DNA of 64,000 bases from the NCBI GenBank assembly GCA_028829895.1, contig CM054182.1, forward strand, positions 11,067,501 through 11,131,500, read 5' to 3'. This DNA is from Sinotaia quadrata. Its lineage: Eukaryota; Mollusca; Gastropoda; Architaenioglossa; Viviparidae. Shown here piece after piece: positions 26,435-37,658 of this stretch. The notes beneath the pieces were generated by a model. It saw nothing but the letters and a program-made list of their open reading frames with translations, had not been told where the DNA came from and did not search any database. The position numbers were made by a program, and so were the translations under genes. Within the stretch, counting starts at the first letter, position 1; every line of letters begins with the position of its first letter.

Positions 26435-26838
26435 TTTTCTTCTTTTGGGAGTACATGAATACGTCAAATAATTATCCCTTTTCCTGTTTTGGGAGTACAT
26501 GAATACGTCAAATAATTATCCCTTTTCCTGTTTTGGGAGTACATGAATACGTCAAATAATTATCCCTTTTCCTGTTTTGGGAGTACATGAATACGTCAAA
26601 TAATTATCCCTTTTCCTGTTTTGGGAGTACATGAATACGTCAAATAATTATCCCTTTTCCTGTTTTGGGAGTACATGAATACGTCAAATAATTATCCCTT
26701 TTCCTGTTTTGGGAGTACATGAATACGTCAAATAATTATCCCTTTTCCTCTTTTGGGAGTACATGAATACGTCAAATAATTATCCCTTTTCCTCTTTTGG
26801 GAGTACATGAATACGTCAAATAATTATCCCTTTTCTTC
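26435..26838. repeat. 44-bp tandem repeat, 9 copies
   Basis: gggagtacatgaatacgtca recurs at 26447 and every 44 bp to 26799. Copies are nearly identical; the only clear variation is ttcctg against ttcctc in the last copies. The array ends directly against the 60-bp array that follows. Confidence 0.97.
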
Positions 26839-26840
26839 TC

Positions 26841-27080
26841 GATCACGCTTGCACACATAGCACACACAAATCGGAACTTTACCACTGTGGTACTGAGGTC
26901 GATCACGCTTGCACACATAGCACACACAAATCGAAATTTTACCGCTGTGGTACTGAGGTCGATCACGCTTGCACACATAGCACACACAAATCGGAATTTT
27001 ACCACTGTGGTACTGAGGTCGATCACGCTTGCACACATAGCACACACAAATCGAAATTTTACCACTGTGGTACTGAGGTC
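26841..27080. repeat. 60-bp tandem repeat, 4 copies
   Basis: gatcacgcttgcacacatag starts at 26841, 26901, 26961 and 27021, an exact 60-bp period. Because 60 is divisible by three, both strands show 20-residue periodic frames; these are artefacts. Confidence 0.97.
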
Positions 27081-27263
27081 GATGACTGCACATCGACACT
27101 TATTGTAATTTTTGCACTTTTCTATCTGAACACTTGAAGAATCTGAATCTGAACACTTGAAGCCATGTCAAATTCTACCGTAATTATTGCACTCTTGTAT
27201 ATGAATCTGAATTCTTTGTAACGGGATGAGACTTAGCCGCATAACTTTCATTCATCTTTTAGA

Positions 27264-27678
27264 CAGTGGTTCCCAACCATTGTTTGGCCAAGAGCACATT
27301 CAAAGCACATTAAAATTTTCCAAAAAAAATTGGAGGGCGCCATCAATTTATCTAAGCTTATTTTTGTACTGGACATTGAATATTACGCTAATCATCATAT
27401 TTAGTGATACGTAATATATGTAAATATATCATTTGAGCGGATTACTCTTTCACTATTACTATATGGATTATTCTTTCACTATTACTATGTGGATTTGCTC
27501 TTCTTCATACGTGGAAAATGCACACTAGACTTTGTCTTGATAGTGACTTCCACAAGATCCCTTCTGCTTTGGATGATTTTGAAGAAACTAAAATGGGTGA
27601 CGTGAGGTTGGATGAAACAATCTTTTTTCTTGCACTGTTTTTTACACCTCGTCGCGGGAACCGTATTGTGAACCACTG
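27264..27678. mobile_element. Probable hAT-like non-autonomous element
   Basis: The left end cagtggttcccaacca is mirrored at the right end (on the minus strand cagtggttcacaatac), giving about a 14-bp imperfect terminal inverted repeat of the hAT-associated cagtggttc type. Flanking octamers cttttaga and ttttataa match at five of eight positions, an uncertain decayed target duplication. The internal 60-70 codon frames show no transposase motif I recognise. Confidence 0.5.
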
Positions 27679-27954
27679 TTTTATAATAGCTAGAACATCC
27701 TGTCAGACTCGCGAAAGCGGACGCTAAATTATATAAGTTTATAACTGTTATCTCCCCTCTTGCATGAAGACTGGCGATCCTGACCCAACTTGGGAAGTCT
27801 CTAGGCCCCTAGGAGGTCAAGCTGTAATAATTCGCATGATATTTAGCCTGGCCGACCAGGTGGCTGTTCGCGCCTAGAATCCTCTCAGTCTCGGAGCAAG
27901 AACAGCTGCTGGCCGAGCAGAAGTACCTAGAACCCTCTCCCAGAACGACACTGG

Positions 27955-27986
27955 TATAAAGGTCATTTTGCCGAGAAAGGTCAGTC
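27955..27986 (+). promoter_or_regulatory. Candidate TATA box plus initiator
   Basis: tataaa at 27955-27960 is followed by an initiator-like tcagtc at 27981-27986, placing A27983 about 28 bases downstream of the TATA start, the standard spacing. The surrounding 27780-28010 sequence is richer in G+C than its neighbours and ends just upstream of the 44-bp array. It could be the promoter of an LTR or of an unrecognised transcript; no LTR ends were found. Confidence 0.35.
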
Positions 27987-28270
27987 GGGTGGAACTTATA
28001 GTTTAAAGCATGCACAAGTAGTGGTGATTATGCTAGTGCATATTACGTATATTCATTTAGATATATTATATATGTTCGTCATTTTAATTCATCTGTCTCT
28101 ATTTTTCATCTGTGTTCATTTGTCATCTGTCTTCTCCTAATTTTTCATGTATGAGTGACATGCGTTGGTGTGCTGACGCCACCCTATTGTTCACTTGATA
28201 TTTAGGGAATGTCAGTGTATGTGTTGTAGAGTCCGTACATTAACCACTTTATCAACCACATATACGCTAT

Positions 28271-28930
28271 CGACACACGTCTTTGTCTGCCCCGTCTTGT
28301 GCCTCACGAGCCATCGACATACTTCTTTGTCTGCCCCGTCTTGTGCCTCACGAGCCATCGACATACGTCTTTGTCTGCCCCGTCTTGTGCCTCACGAGCC
28401 ATCGACATACGTCTTTGTCTGCCCCGTCTTGTGCCTCACGAGCCATCGACATACTTCTTTGTCTGCCCCGTCTTGTGCCTCACGAGCCATCGACATACGT
28501 CTTTGTCTGCCCCGTCTTGTGCCTCACGAGCCATCGACACACGTCTTTGTCTGCCCCGTCTTGTGCCTCACGAGCCATCGACATACGTCTTTGTCTGCCC
28601 CGTCTTGTGCCTCACGAGCCATCGACATACGTCTTTGTCTGCCCCGTCTTGTGCCTCACGAGCCATCGACATACTTCTTTGTCTGCCCCGTCTTGTGCCT
28701 CACGAGCCATCGACATACGTCTTTGTCTGCCCCGTCTTGTGCCTCACGAGCCATCGACATACGTCTTTGTCTGCCCCGTCTTGTGCCTCACGAGCCATCG
28801 ACATACTTCTTTGTCTGCCCCGTCTTGTGCCTCACGAGCCATCGACATACGTCTTTGTCTGCCCCGTCTTGTGCCTCACGAGCCATCGACATACTTCTTT
28901 GTCTGCCATTCTTGTGCCTCACGAGCCTAG
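28271..28930 (+). repeat. GC-rich 44-bp tandem array, 15 copies, open in three frames
   Basis: The unit starts cgacatacgtctttgtctgc and recurs every 44 bp, with small variation (cacacgt, acttctt). As 44 is not a multiple of three, one frame cycles through all three unit frames with a 44-residue super-period, and none contains a stop. This yields a 305-codon frame (28195-29112) and two others above 200 codons. No protein family is recognised. The last unit is truncated (gccattcttg). Composition differs sharply from the AT-rich surroundings. Confidence 0.9.
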
Positions 28931-30938
28931 TAGATCGGGTCCCGGCCGACTACAACTCTTCAACGCACACAATTAGACAGAAAAGCCCACAGCCTGCGCC
29001 ACAAGCCTGTCTCACCCAGTACGCGAGAACCGCCTCACCGCTCATCGCCAGCCTACCGTGGCCGCAATTCGACAAAATATCACCAAACTCTTATTTTTAT
29101 CTTGCAGAATGAACACTAACTATAGAACTGTTGAAGACGCGTTCCGTCACTGTGATTTAATAAATTGACTCTTTCCCGCCACCATAGCTTTTCCCTATAA
29201 AGTTATTTTCTTTCATCCCCTAATCCCCTGAGTATTTGTGTTTTACTTCCCTATTAAATGTTAACTTTGTCGTTGTATTTATGCCAGGTCTGGATTGGGG
29301 GTCTCGTCATAGCCGTTTTGCATACTTACTGGCAGCTGTCTTTCTCATTCTGCAGATGTATATTAGGATTTAGGTCAGATCAGCCTTTTTATATGTTATT
29401 CCTGTTTTGATTATTTAATAAAATTCAATGACTTTTTGCTGCTGTGCGTATTTATAAAGTTATCGAAACCAGTCATTTTCTGCGATTTATTTGTAAGTTA
29501 ATGTAATAGTTTTCGTTATTAAATGTACCTGTATTTAATCAATTAATTTTGGTTTTGTTTGAACCCCCCAAAGCACAGTACACATTTTGTTCATATTAAA
29601 ACCTTTTTCCTGAAATGGAAACTGTGTTGTGCATTCTGCTTTGTATCAGTCATTCACTTTGCAAGTAATTCTTAGCCCGACTTTGCACTCTCAGTAGATA
29701 TGAACTTGTAATTGTTCTACAGTTGTTTTTTTAAATATATTAATATCACGTAAGTCAGTGTAAATGTTTAATTTCCACAGGAAGTTATTTTTCAATACTA
29801 GATGGGTATGCAGAGTTAAACAGTTGACCTCTTCTTGGCATTTAACAAAATAGGCAATGTATTGTTCACTACTGCGGAGAGAGAGACAGACAGACAGATC
29901 TATATCGTAGCCCAATAAACTTTTCCAATTCTCATGTATTTTGTTCTTCTGTTTTCTTTTATTTTCATTGATATATTGACCTTCTCATCCGCATCATTTA
30001 GAGAGCGGGGTAGGGGAGAAAAGATGGGGAGGGTGTGTAAAAGTGTACCGTGTACAGGAATTTGTTTCCCCAGAGGAAATGCAAACAACCCCTCTAATTC
30101 GACTACACATTCATCTAGTTTCTGTTTGACCGCCAGTTTCTAGTTTCAGTATTTATTTTTGTTTCTCTTTTGAAACTGACGTTTGTGTTACATGATACAG
30201 TGGGAGGACTTGTTTTGATAACTTTATACGCATAGATCAGACATACTGACGCATCGAAATAGCGAAGTGTGTATGCGGATGTGATTTATCTTTAATAATC
30301 CCTCAGCATTGAGTAAAATGTCAGATATTGTAATCATTATTTGCCGGGGTGGGTAGGGGTTCTTTTTTAATTCCATGAATTTTACATCTAGCTCTGCAGA
30401 GCTGCAGTGTTTGTTTACTTCGACAAATAAAATAGCAGGGTTATTGATTTGGGGCGCTCACCGATCAAACACTTCCTCACAGAGCCACATGGCTAGGAAA
30501 TCTCGCGGCCGCTATGGTGCATGTCGTTATTGAGATTTTGCAATTGTGTTCTTAATGTGCATACATTGGATAGAGGTCACTAGGCACGACACGTAACATG
30601 CTAAAACTTTGCTCTTGTCTCCCCTTGAAGAGGTTTATATCGAGCAGCTTCGAACTGAAGTACACGTAACCGTGCGTGGATATGTACACGCGTCACTGCA
30701 GCGTTGTTTACATACTTCTGCAACGTGTTGCATTGTTTTCAAAGCTTTGTCTTCATTTTCTTCATTCTTCTTTCTGGTTTTATTTAGGTGGTTGATGCAC
30801 GATTGGTTCATTACTAAAACTGTCAGCTGAATACGGTAAAAAAAAAATATTCTACCTGCGAGGTTGTGGGGAAAGGTTTTAAATTTTCTCAGTTTGAAAG
30901 GCAAAAGCCCGACGTTTCCATTGTATTTATTGCGCGCG
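28931..30938. other. GC-richer flank, then AT-rich unique DNA
   Basis: 28931-29110 stays relatively GC-rich and the array frame continues open to 29112, where tcttgcag precedes the stop region. AATAAA lies near 29158. From there to 30938 the sequence is AT-rich with no recognisable gene; short frames at 29691, 29934 and 30609 have no domain. Confidence 0.45.
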
Positions 30939-31228
30939 AGTTTATGTGTGTGTCTGCGCGCGAGTTTATGTGTGTGTCTGCGCGCGAGTTTATGTGTGTG
31001 TCTGCGCGCGAGTTTATGTGTGTGTGTCTGCGCGCGAGTTTGTGTGTGTGTCTGCGCGCGAGTTTATGTGTGTGTGTGCGCGCGAGTTTGTGTGTGTCTG
31101 CGCGCGAGTTTATGTGTGTGTGTGCGCGCGAGTTTGTGTGTGTCTGCGCGCGAGTTTATGTGTGTGTCTGCGCGCGAGTTTATGTGTGTGTCTGCGCGCG
31201 AGTTTATGTGTGTGTGTCTGCGCGCGTT
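30939..31228. repeat. 24-bp minisatellite of GCGCGC and GTGTGT blocks
   Basis: About 12 units of tgcgcgcgagtttatgtgtg with 22-26 bp lengths. Each unit contains two alternating purine-pyrimidine blocks, a potential Z-DNA former. Three overlapping open frames of about 130 codons are repeat artefacts. Confidence 0.93.
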
Positions 31229-31309
31229 GCTTTGTGTGTGCATATAATAATTATGTGAACCTGTGGCGAAACTTCTATTATAGATTTATTATTAAAAGTG
31301 GTTTGAACG

Positions 31310-31342
<33 letters not shown>

Positions 31343-32539
31343 CTTATAGTAAGTTCTCTTCCTGTGATATATAGTAAACAGTTCCATGGTTTGAAGTAAA
31401 AACTTACGAATCAAGGCTGAAGATGGGGTAGGTGGATGAGTGTTGGATGGATATCTTAACGCAGCTTAGTGTCAGGATTGTGGTAGTAATGCCTAGGTGG
31501 ACAAGAGTGTTGTTGATTTTCCAACTACTGTCTTAACTTCAGTTCTAAAGGATGATTCTTCTCCCCACCAGAAAAAAATTAAAGAAAGAAAATAAATAAA
31601 TGCGTGTTAGAGGAAGAATGTATTTTGCGAACGAATTGGTGGTTTACTAAAGTTTCCATTATGAAGTCTACTAGTTTTAAAAAGTAGAAATCTTTGAAAA
31701 TATAACAGAGGAAACATATAACTTTACTTTCTTCTGATTCTAGAGTCTATATGGAACAAGTGGGCAGGTTGAAAATGTTTGTCTGAATATTTTACACTCT
31801 GTATTCTTAGTTTTTAGGACAGATCTGCGCAGAAGGGGGGGGGGGGTGCCTTTGTAAATCAGTAGTACTATGGAACCTTCAACACTAACTTTGTTGTACA
31901 TGAAGCCACTTTATTAAGTATTTAAATAAATGTGACTTTTTCTGGGTATGAGGTGTTAAATAAAATAATAAAACAGTTTTGTTTTTAATATATATACGCC
32001 TCCCACCCAGCCTCCGATGCATGCTACCTGCTTGTTTTTCTATGGGCAAAGTTGCTTCTTGGTGAGCAGCCGACTGTACTTAACACACCTCTTGTGCCAG
32101 AGGTGGGTACAACAGGGCCAAGAGTGTTTAGGCGAGGTTCTCCATTAAATGCCGATTAAAGCAGGATACAAAAAAGCCGGTGCTTGCCAGTGTGAGGAAC
32201 ACAGCGCCAACTCATACCTGGAGATAGATGCTATTAATCGGTCCTTCACTTTTCCACCACACCTTTCTCTCACCCCCACCTCCACACGCACAGTTTGTTG
32301 GGTTTTTTAAATTTAAAATGTTCTTTTAAATACGAAAATCAGCAACACTTTCTAGGTGCCGGCTAACAGAGAAATAAACTGAAAGCTAGTTATGGCTTTC
32401 ATTTGGGATTGTGGTCGGTGTGTGTGCGTGCGTGTGTGATACTTTAAAAAAGGAATCGACACTTTATCTTACAATCCCTTCACCTAAGGATGGCGACAAC
32501 TGTCACAAGCGAGTATTAGACGTAGCATTGTTTAGGGAC
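31229..32539. other. (GT)n microsatellite and unique DNA, no gene seen
   Basis: (GT)n at 31312-31340, then ordinary sequence with a poly-G run at about 31837-31847. No exon or transposon end was recognised. Confidence 0.5.
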
Positions 32540-33372
32540 TGTTTGTTTTTATCAGTGCAATGAGGACAGCTTCTGCTCTTGCAGTAGATACGACACCAAT
32601 ACACCATAGGGAGTGCCGGAGTGGTTCGCGGATGGTACACCACGCCACTCGCCGTAAGACGCACATTACGCGACACGATGGGTCCCGAGCAGCCTGCCTG
32701 CCACCTACGCTGTCTCCACAGCAGCGTTTCATAGTTCTCTCACAGCGCCGACTGCCCCCGTCGTATTCCTGATGAGCGAGCAGTGAACGGGAGACCACTC
32801 ACCAACCCTTCGTCTGCCCTTGTTTGCGACCAGAAGCAGCAGCCACGCTCGTCAGTTTCGTACCGTTTGTTGACGTGTGATTGTGCTATTTTTCCCCTCT
32901 TTCACTCTCTCTCTTATTCCAAGCCCTCCCCCTCCCACCCACTTTCGACGGTGCCACGTTTCTCAGAGAAGTAAATCAGTCACGTCGACTGCTTTTCTGT
33001 GCGTGCTATGTGACACAATTACTACATTAAAAAATAGAGATTATCGTGTCTGGGAAATGTTGATAGCCTGTCGTAGTTTTGAGACTGAAGTCTAGTAAAT
33101 GGAATTGGTGTCTGGAGTTTTGGAAGAAATTAAACCGTTAATTCTTTGGGCTGAGTATATAGAATCTACTCAGATTCGTGTACGGATACAGTTATGACTT
33201 TTGTTTTGTGTGTAATACGCCAACGGCAGAATTAAGAGCTGTAGGTAAAAAGTCCTTGATCGACTGTTTTAGCGTTTGGCATAGAAGAAGTTCTTTTCGG
33301 AGGGTGTTTAGCTTCTCATCAGCACGTTCTTTGCCGGAAGTGACGTGTTCTTCTCACAACAAAATGGATTAA
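32540..33372. promoter_or_regulatory. CpG-rich block, possible promoter or 5' exon
   Basis: About 32540-32880 contains roughly 27 CpG dinucleotides in 340 bp, far above the neighbouring AT-rich DNA, and is about 55% G+C. CpG stays frequent to about 33370. Frames of 60-90 codons occur on both strands without a recognisable domain. A donor-like ag|gtaaaa occurs near 33243. An unmethylated promoter or first exon is plausible; an old GC-rich transposon is the alternative. Confidence 0.4.
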
Positions 33373-33712
33373 ATTCATTTGACGCACTTCATTCGTTATT
33401 CGGAAGGAGTTTGCTTTTACACATTGCTTAAAGTTTATTTTAAAGTAACTTTCATTATTTTTTTTTTAAAAGAGAGGGGTGTAGTTGTTTTCCATTGGAC
33501 GAAATTTGAAGAGTGCTTGATTGCGGTTTTTTTTTAGTACTTTTCAACCTTTCGTGCAATCGTAGGGAAACAGAAAATCCTGTTGATTTTACCAGATTAT
33601 TTATTTATTAAATATTATTTTGTTTATTTTATGCCTCATCTAATAGAATAAAACAGAAGCAACAGTTCTTTCTGGAAAGCGTTTGTTTGTTCGGGTTTGT
33701 GACGCTCTCGTG

Positions 33713-33868
33713 ATGGCATCTCTTGATTCTCGTCTTATCTCGAGATCTCACGCGAGAGACCGTCAAGGTTACCAGTGGAACGAAAGTTTGGCAAAGAAAA
33801 ACGAATGTAGTATTGTAAACAGAAAACCACCTCTTTTAACTTTATTAAATGAATTAACTTTTATATAG
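33713..33868 (+). other. Unassigned small open frame, 51 codons
   Basis: An ATG in a reasonable context (gtgatgg) opens a 51-codon frame to the stop at 33866-33868, with a CpG-rich first half and the start MASLDSRLIS. An upstream in-frame start at 33683 would add 10 residues. I recognise no family and there is no donor or acceptor that clearly defines it. It could be a first exon fragment or chance. Confidence 0.15.
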
Positions 33869-34410
33869 AGAGCGCAATGTCTAGAATTACATATCATTAA
33901 ATTTGAAACGGGCTGAGACCGACAACGTGTGCTGTGATTTTTTTCCTCATACTTTTATTTTCTTCTCACCACCACAACCCACACCATGCGACGTACGAAA
34001 CCCTTAGTGCTTCTATAACTTTCTTATGTTCGATGGTCGCAGTAGAAGAAAGCAAAAAAACAAAACAAAAAAAAAAACCATCATAGAACGTCTAATATTC
34101 TAGGCACTTGCGGGTTTTACGAATTACATATACATAATTTATCGTGACATTAAGCGTATAGGGAATGATTCACGGACCCCAAATACATATGTTGACCATG
34201 CCCTGGAAAATAATAGGGGTTAATAGTAGGTGCCAAGTAGTTTTACTGGCCTTATTCGTTTTGTCCTGTTTTGGGTTTTACATTTGAAAACAAAACTAAA
34301 AGCAACAAGTGTTGGCTGGCGTTGAAAAGTGGACACGTTCGAGCTTGACTTTAAGCCAACGAATAACCATTATCACATAAAACACACACACACACACACA
34401 CACACACAAT

Positions 34411-34442
<32 letters not shown>

Positions 34443-34889
34443 TAAAATTAAATTAATAAATTGCTGACTTTTAATTTTTATTGAAGCATCACTAGTCTAG
34501 TTCCGAGAAATGTGGAGTTGGTTTCAGAAAGAGATGGTGGGTGGGGGGATCTATATTTACAAAGTTTATTTTTCGTTTTTTGTTCTTGTTTCGACATAAC
34601 GCAAGAGAGAAATTGTACGCGGGATACCGCTCTCGCGGAGTTTGTGTTTGAACTTATCTTGCATTGATAAAGCTTGAAATACTAGCCAAGAAGAAGAAAA
34701 AAAAATATGATGTTGATGTTATTGCAAAGTCACTTCAGTGTTGTTCAAGGGTTTACCATGGAACTAAACATGTGTGCAAAAGTTTATGCATATACTTAGA
34801 AACTGACAAGAAGTTATCTGCACCGTGGCTTGACGGCTTGAGGCTGCAGGAAGAGGAAGAAGAAGGCAGTGAGGGCGAGGGAGATTAGT
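33869..34889. other. AT-rich unique DNA, no gene seen
   Basis: Contains an (AC)n microsatellite at 34382-34438 with one AT interruption. The 74-codon frame at 34664-34888 is lysine- and glutamate-rich low complexity. Confidence 0.5.
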
Positions 34890-35215
34890 GGCCAAGACCG
34901 CCGCTCATAGCATGTTAACCGTGGACCATGAAAGGAAAAGATCACACTTCCTCGAGTTAGACGAACTAACATCGAGGAATAGAGCTGACTGACTATGGCT
35001 TCTGTTTGAGAGAGTACTTATAGTAAGATGTCTGGGGCGAGATTTCACGAGACGGAGCCACAAGTGTCTTAGGCGCTTCCACCATGGCTTTCCAGAACTT
35101 CGGATATTTGATGGTGAAGCTCGTCCGTTGGAAGTCTGGGCGCAAACACTTGCAGGTTGATTGCACTTTCGATTGTCTTTGGTAACGAATGTAATCAGAC
35201 TGTAACAGTACACAT
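34890..35215. other. Unresolved GC-moderate block with open frames on both strands
   Basis: A 102-codon frame is open on the minus strand (34905-35213). On the plus strand two shorter frames are open (from ATG at 34912, and about 35043-35160 ending EVWAQTLAG). Base composition is higher in G+C than the flanks. I recognise no domain in any frame, so coding is not claimed; a decayed transposon or untranslated exon would look similar. Confidence 0.2.
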
Positions 35216-35267
35216 ATTCATATGCTTTCTTTTGTTTTTAATTTAATTTTCTTCTTATACCCTCACA

Positions 35268-35270
<3 letters not shown>

Positions 35271-35324
<54 letters not shown>

Positions 35325-35375
35325 TATACATACACACACACACAAACCTACACACACGCACACACACACACAAAC
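35271..35375. repeat. Compound microsatellite (CT)n-(CA)n
   Basis: About 15 CT units followed by CA units with AT and CCTA interruptions. The overlapping frames on both strands are artefacts. Confidence 0.95.
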
Positions 35376-35999
35376 CAAACACAGTTGGGTTTGGTTGTTT
35401 TTTTTAGCTCTGATTAATATCCCGCAAAATGAAATTCTGTTATTGATTTCATTAGTCTTAAACACTATTTTGCTTATCGTTTGATCTTCAAGACCATTGA
35501 AGTAATAATGGCTGCATTCTTTCAAAAATCTTCCCCGTGTCGTTATGGGTCTTTGTCATTGTGTGGTGAACACAGACTAGATAATCGGTACTTTGCTATT
35601 TGTGTGTGTTGTTTCAATGTTATTTCTCCGATTGAATGAATACTGCCTTCAATTCTTATGCGTGTTGTAGATCGTATCTTTAATTTGGTCCACTGTCCTC
35701 ACTTATCTCTGACGTTGATTTGAAACATAAGCTTGTTTTTCACGCTAAGCACATTAACACACACACACACACACGGGTTAATCCTCTTTAGTGCATATAT
35801 GCTAAGATTTGTGTTTTGTCTACGCATTCATGTATATCGCCATGTATATTTGTTAATTGACTGCAATCGTATGTCAGGTTGCTCGTGCTATCTGCTGACT
35901 TTGTGTTGGCTGTTGTTTCGGTTGTTTATGGTGGTTCTCTCCGCCCTCCTGTAGCAAATGCCTGCATGTCTTTGTGGATATTTTAATAACTGCATTTAT
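35376..35999. other. Unique DNA, no gene seen
   Basis: Contains a short (AC)n at 35757-35774. No domain or RNA gene was recognised. Confidence 0.5.
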
Positions 36000-36480
36000 T
36001 GTGACTTTATTGGTAATAGTTTGTGATGAGTTAACTACGAATTTATTCGTAATACCCTTTAATGACGTTACATGTATTATGACTTTATTCGTAAGACTTT
36101 TTAATGACATGTACTATGACTTTATTCGTAAGACTTTTTAATGACATGTACTATGACTTTATTCGTAAGACTTTTTAATGACATGTACTATGACTTTATT
36201 CGTAAGACTTTTTAATGACATGTATTATGACTTTATTCGTAAGACTTTTTAATGACATGTACTATGACTTTATTCGTAATACTTTTTAATGACATTACAT
36301 GCACTATCACTTTATTCATAAGACTTTTTAATGACACTACATGTATTATGACTTTATTCGTAATACTTTTTAATGACATTACATGCACTATGACTTTATT
36401 CATAAGACTTTTTAATGACACTACATGTATTATGACTTTTTAATGACATTACATGTACTATTACTTTATTCATAAGACTT
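36000..36480. repeat. Tandem array, 37/42-bp units, about 12 copies
   Basis: gactttattcgtaagacttt recurs at 36081 and 36118 (period 37). Later units carry an extra tta(c) segment giving about 42 bp. Periodic frames on both strands are artefacts. Confidence 0.9.
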
Positions 36481-36799
36481 TTGTAATGAGCACCTATATT
36501 AGAACTTCAGTAATAACACATTTTAATGACATCACTATTATCTGGATTTTATAGGCAATACATTTTAATGATCTCATTTTATTAGTCCTTTATTGGTAAT
36601 AACTGCTGATTATCACATGTTTTCCACGAGTTTTTGTTTCGTTTTTTAACTACCTTTTCTTTATTAAGGGTATTTTTGTAATTCAAACTAACAACATTGG
36701 GTGATCTCATCTTTATTAGGGTTTGATTAGCAATATCTTTAACAATGTCACTTTCAGTTTTATCAGTACTATGTTTATTGGCAAAACCTTTTTCTTAAG
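36481..36799. other. AT-rich sequence related to the flanking arrays
   Basis: Diverged taatgac and attggtaata fragments suggest a decayed extension of the preceding array. No gene seen. Confidence 0.45.
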
Positions 36800-37210
36800 T
36801 GATTAGATTCTTTTCATTGTCACATTGTTAGTCATTCGTTTTCATTGACATTTTATTTAATGATTAGAATGTTTCATTGTCACAATGTTAGTCATACCTT
36901 TTCACTGTCATTTTAATGACCAGTGCGTTTTGTTGTGGAATTGTTAGTCATACCTTTTCACTGTCATTTTAATGACCAGTGCGTTTTGTTGTGGAATTGT
37001 TAGTCATACCTTTTCGCTGGTGTTTTAATAACCAGAACGTTTTGTTGTGAAATTGTTAGTCATTCTGCTTTTCGCTATCATTTTAATGACCAGAACGTTT
37101 TGTTGTGACTTTGTTATGCATTCCATTTCGCTGGCATTTTATTTAATGATCAGAACGTTTCTTTGTGACATTTTCAGTCGTTTCTTTTCGTTGACACAGT
37201 ATTAATGTAC
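36800..37210. repeat. Degenerate tandem repeat, 56-bp unit, about 7 copies
   Basis: ttgttagtcataccttttca recurs at 36941 and 36997 (period 56). Outer copies are diverged. Confidence 0.85.
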
Positions 37211-37502
37211 TGTCTTTCCATCTTTCCCTTGTTTCATTTTTTTTCTCTCTGTTAAAGACGAAACCACTTATGGATTGTTCGCGTACTTTCCTTTCAGCAT
37301 GAAGCAAGTGTTGCAATCTTCAATTGCAAATGAGCGCACAGCGGTATTAGTAGTAATGGTTAAAATATTATGTATTGATTCGTTTTTGTTCTGTCAAATG
37401 AAGTCTGATGTATGGGTGAGTTTTACAAACAGTTATGATAAGAAGTTGCATTAAAAAGTTCCCCTTGAATTAAGTCATGACGCGTGTTTCTACGTCACTT
37501 TA

Positions 37503-37658
37503 GTCTTCCCAAATCAAGATTGTCTCAGCAAAAATCACACATAGGGTTTCCGAAACATTTGGATCAATAAGGAAATCTTTTGGGGAGTCAGAGCTGAACC
37601 ATGTTAAGCCAGCGGGCATGAAATTGACAATGTCTTTGTAAATTTCAGTATACCATTC
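37503..37658 (-). pseudogene. Decayed minus-strand coding relic, family unknown
   Basis: On the minus strand 52 codons are open between stops at 37659-37661 and 37500-37502. The translation reads like conserved protein (contains EWYTEIYKDIVNFMPAGLTW). Upstream on the same strand, up to about 38050, further protein-like pieces occur in shifting frames with stops (for example CEIGEDFEKE near 37770). This suggests an old pseudogene or transposase fragment. I cannot name the family and chance is not excluded. Confidence 0.3.

Noticed and set aside
28195..29112. 305-codon and two >200-codon frames as a protein gene
   Set aside because: The 44-bp repeat is stop-free in all frames, so length alone is not evidence of coding. 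Kept as an observation, not a gene.
30864..31341. Three overlapping 127-131 codon frames
   Set aside because: Translations of the GCGCGC/GTGTGT minisatellite.
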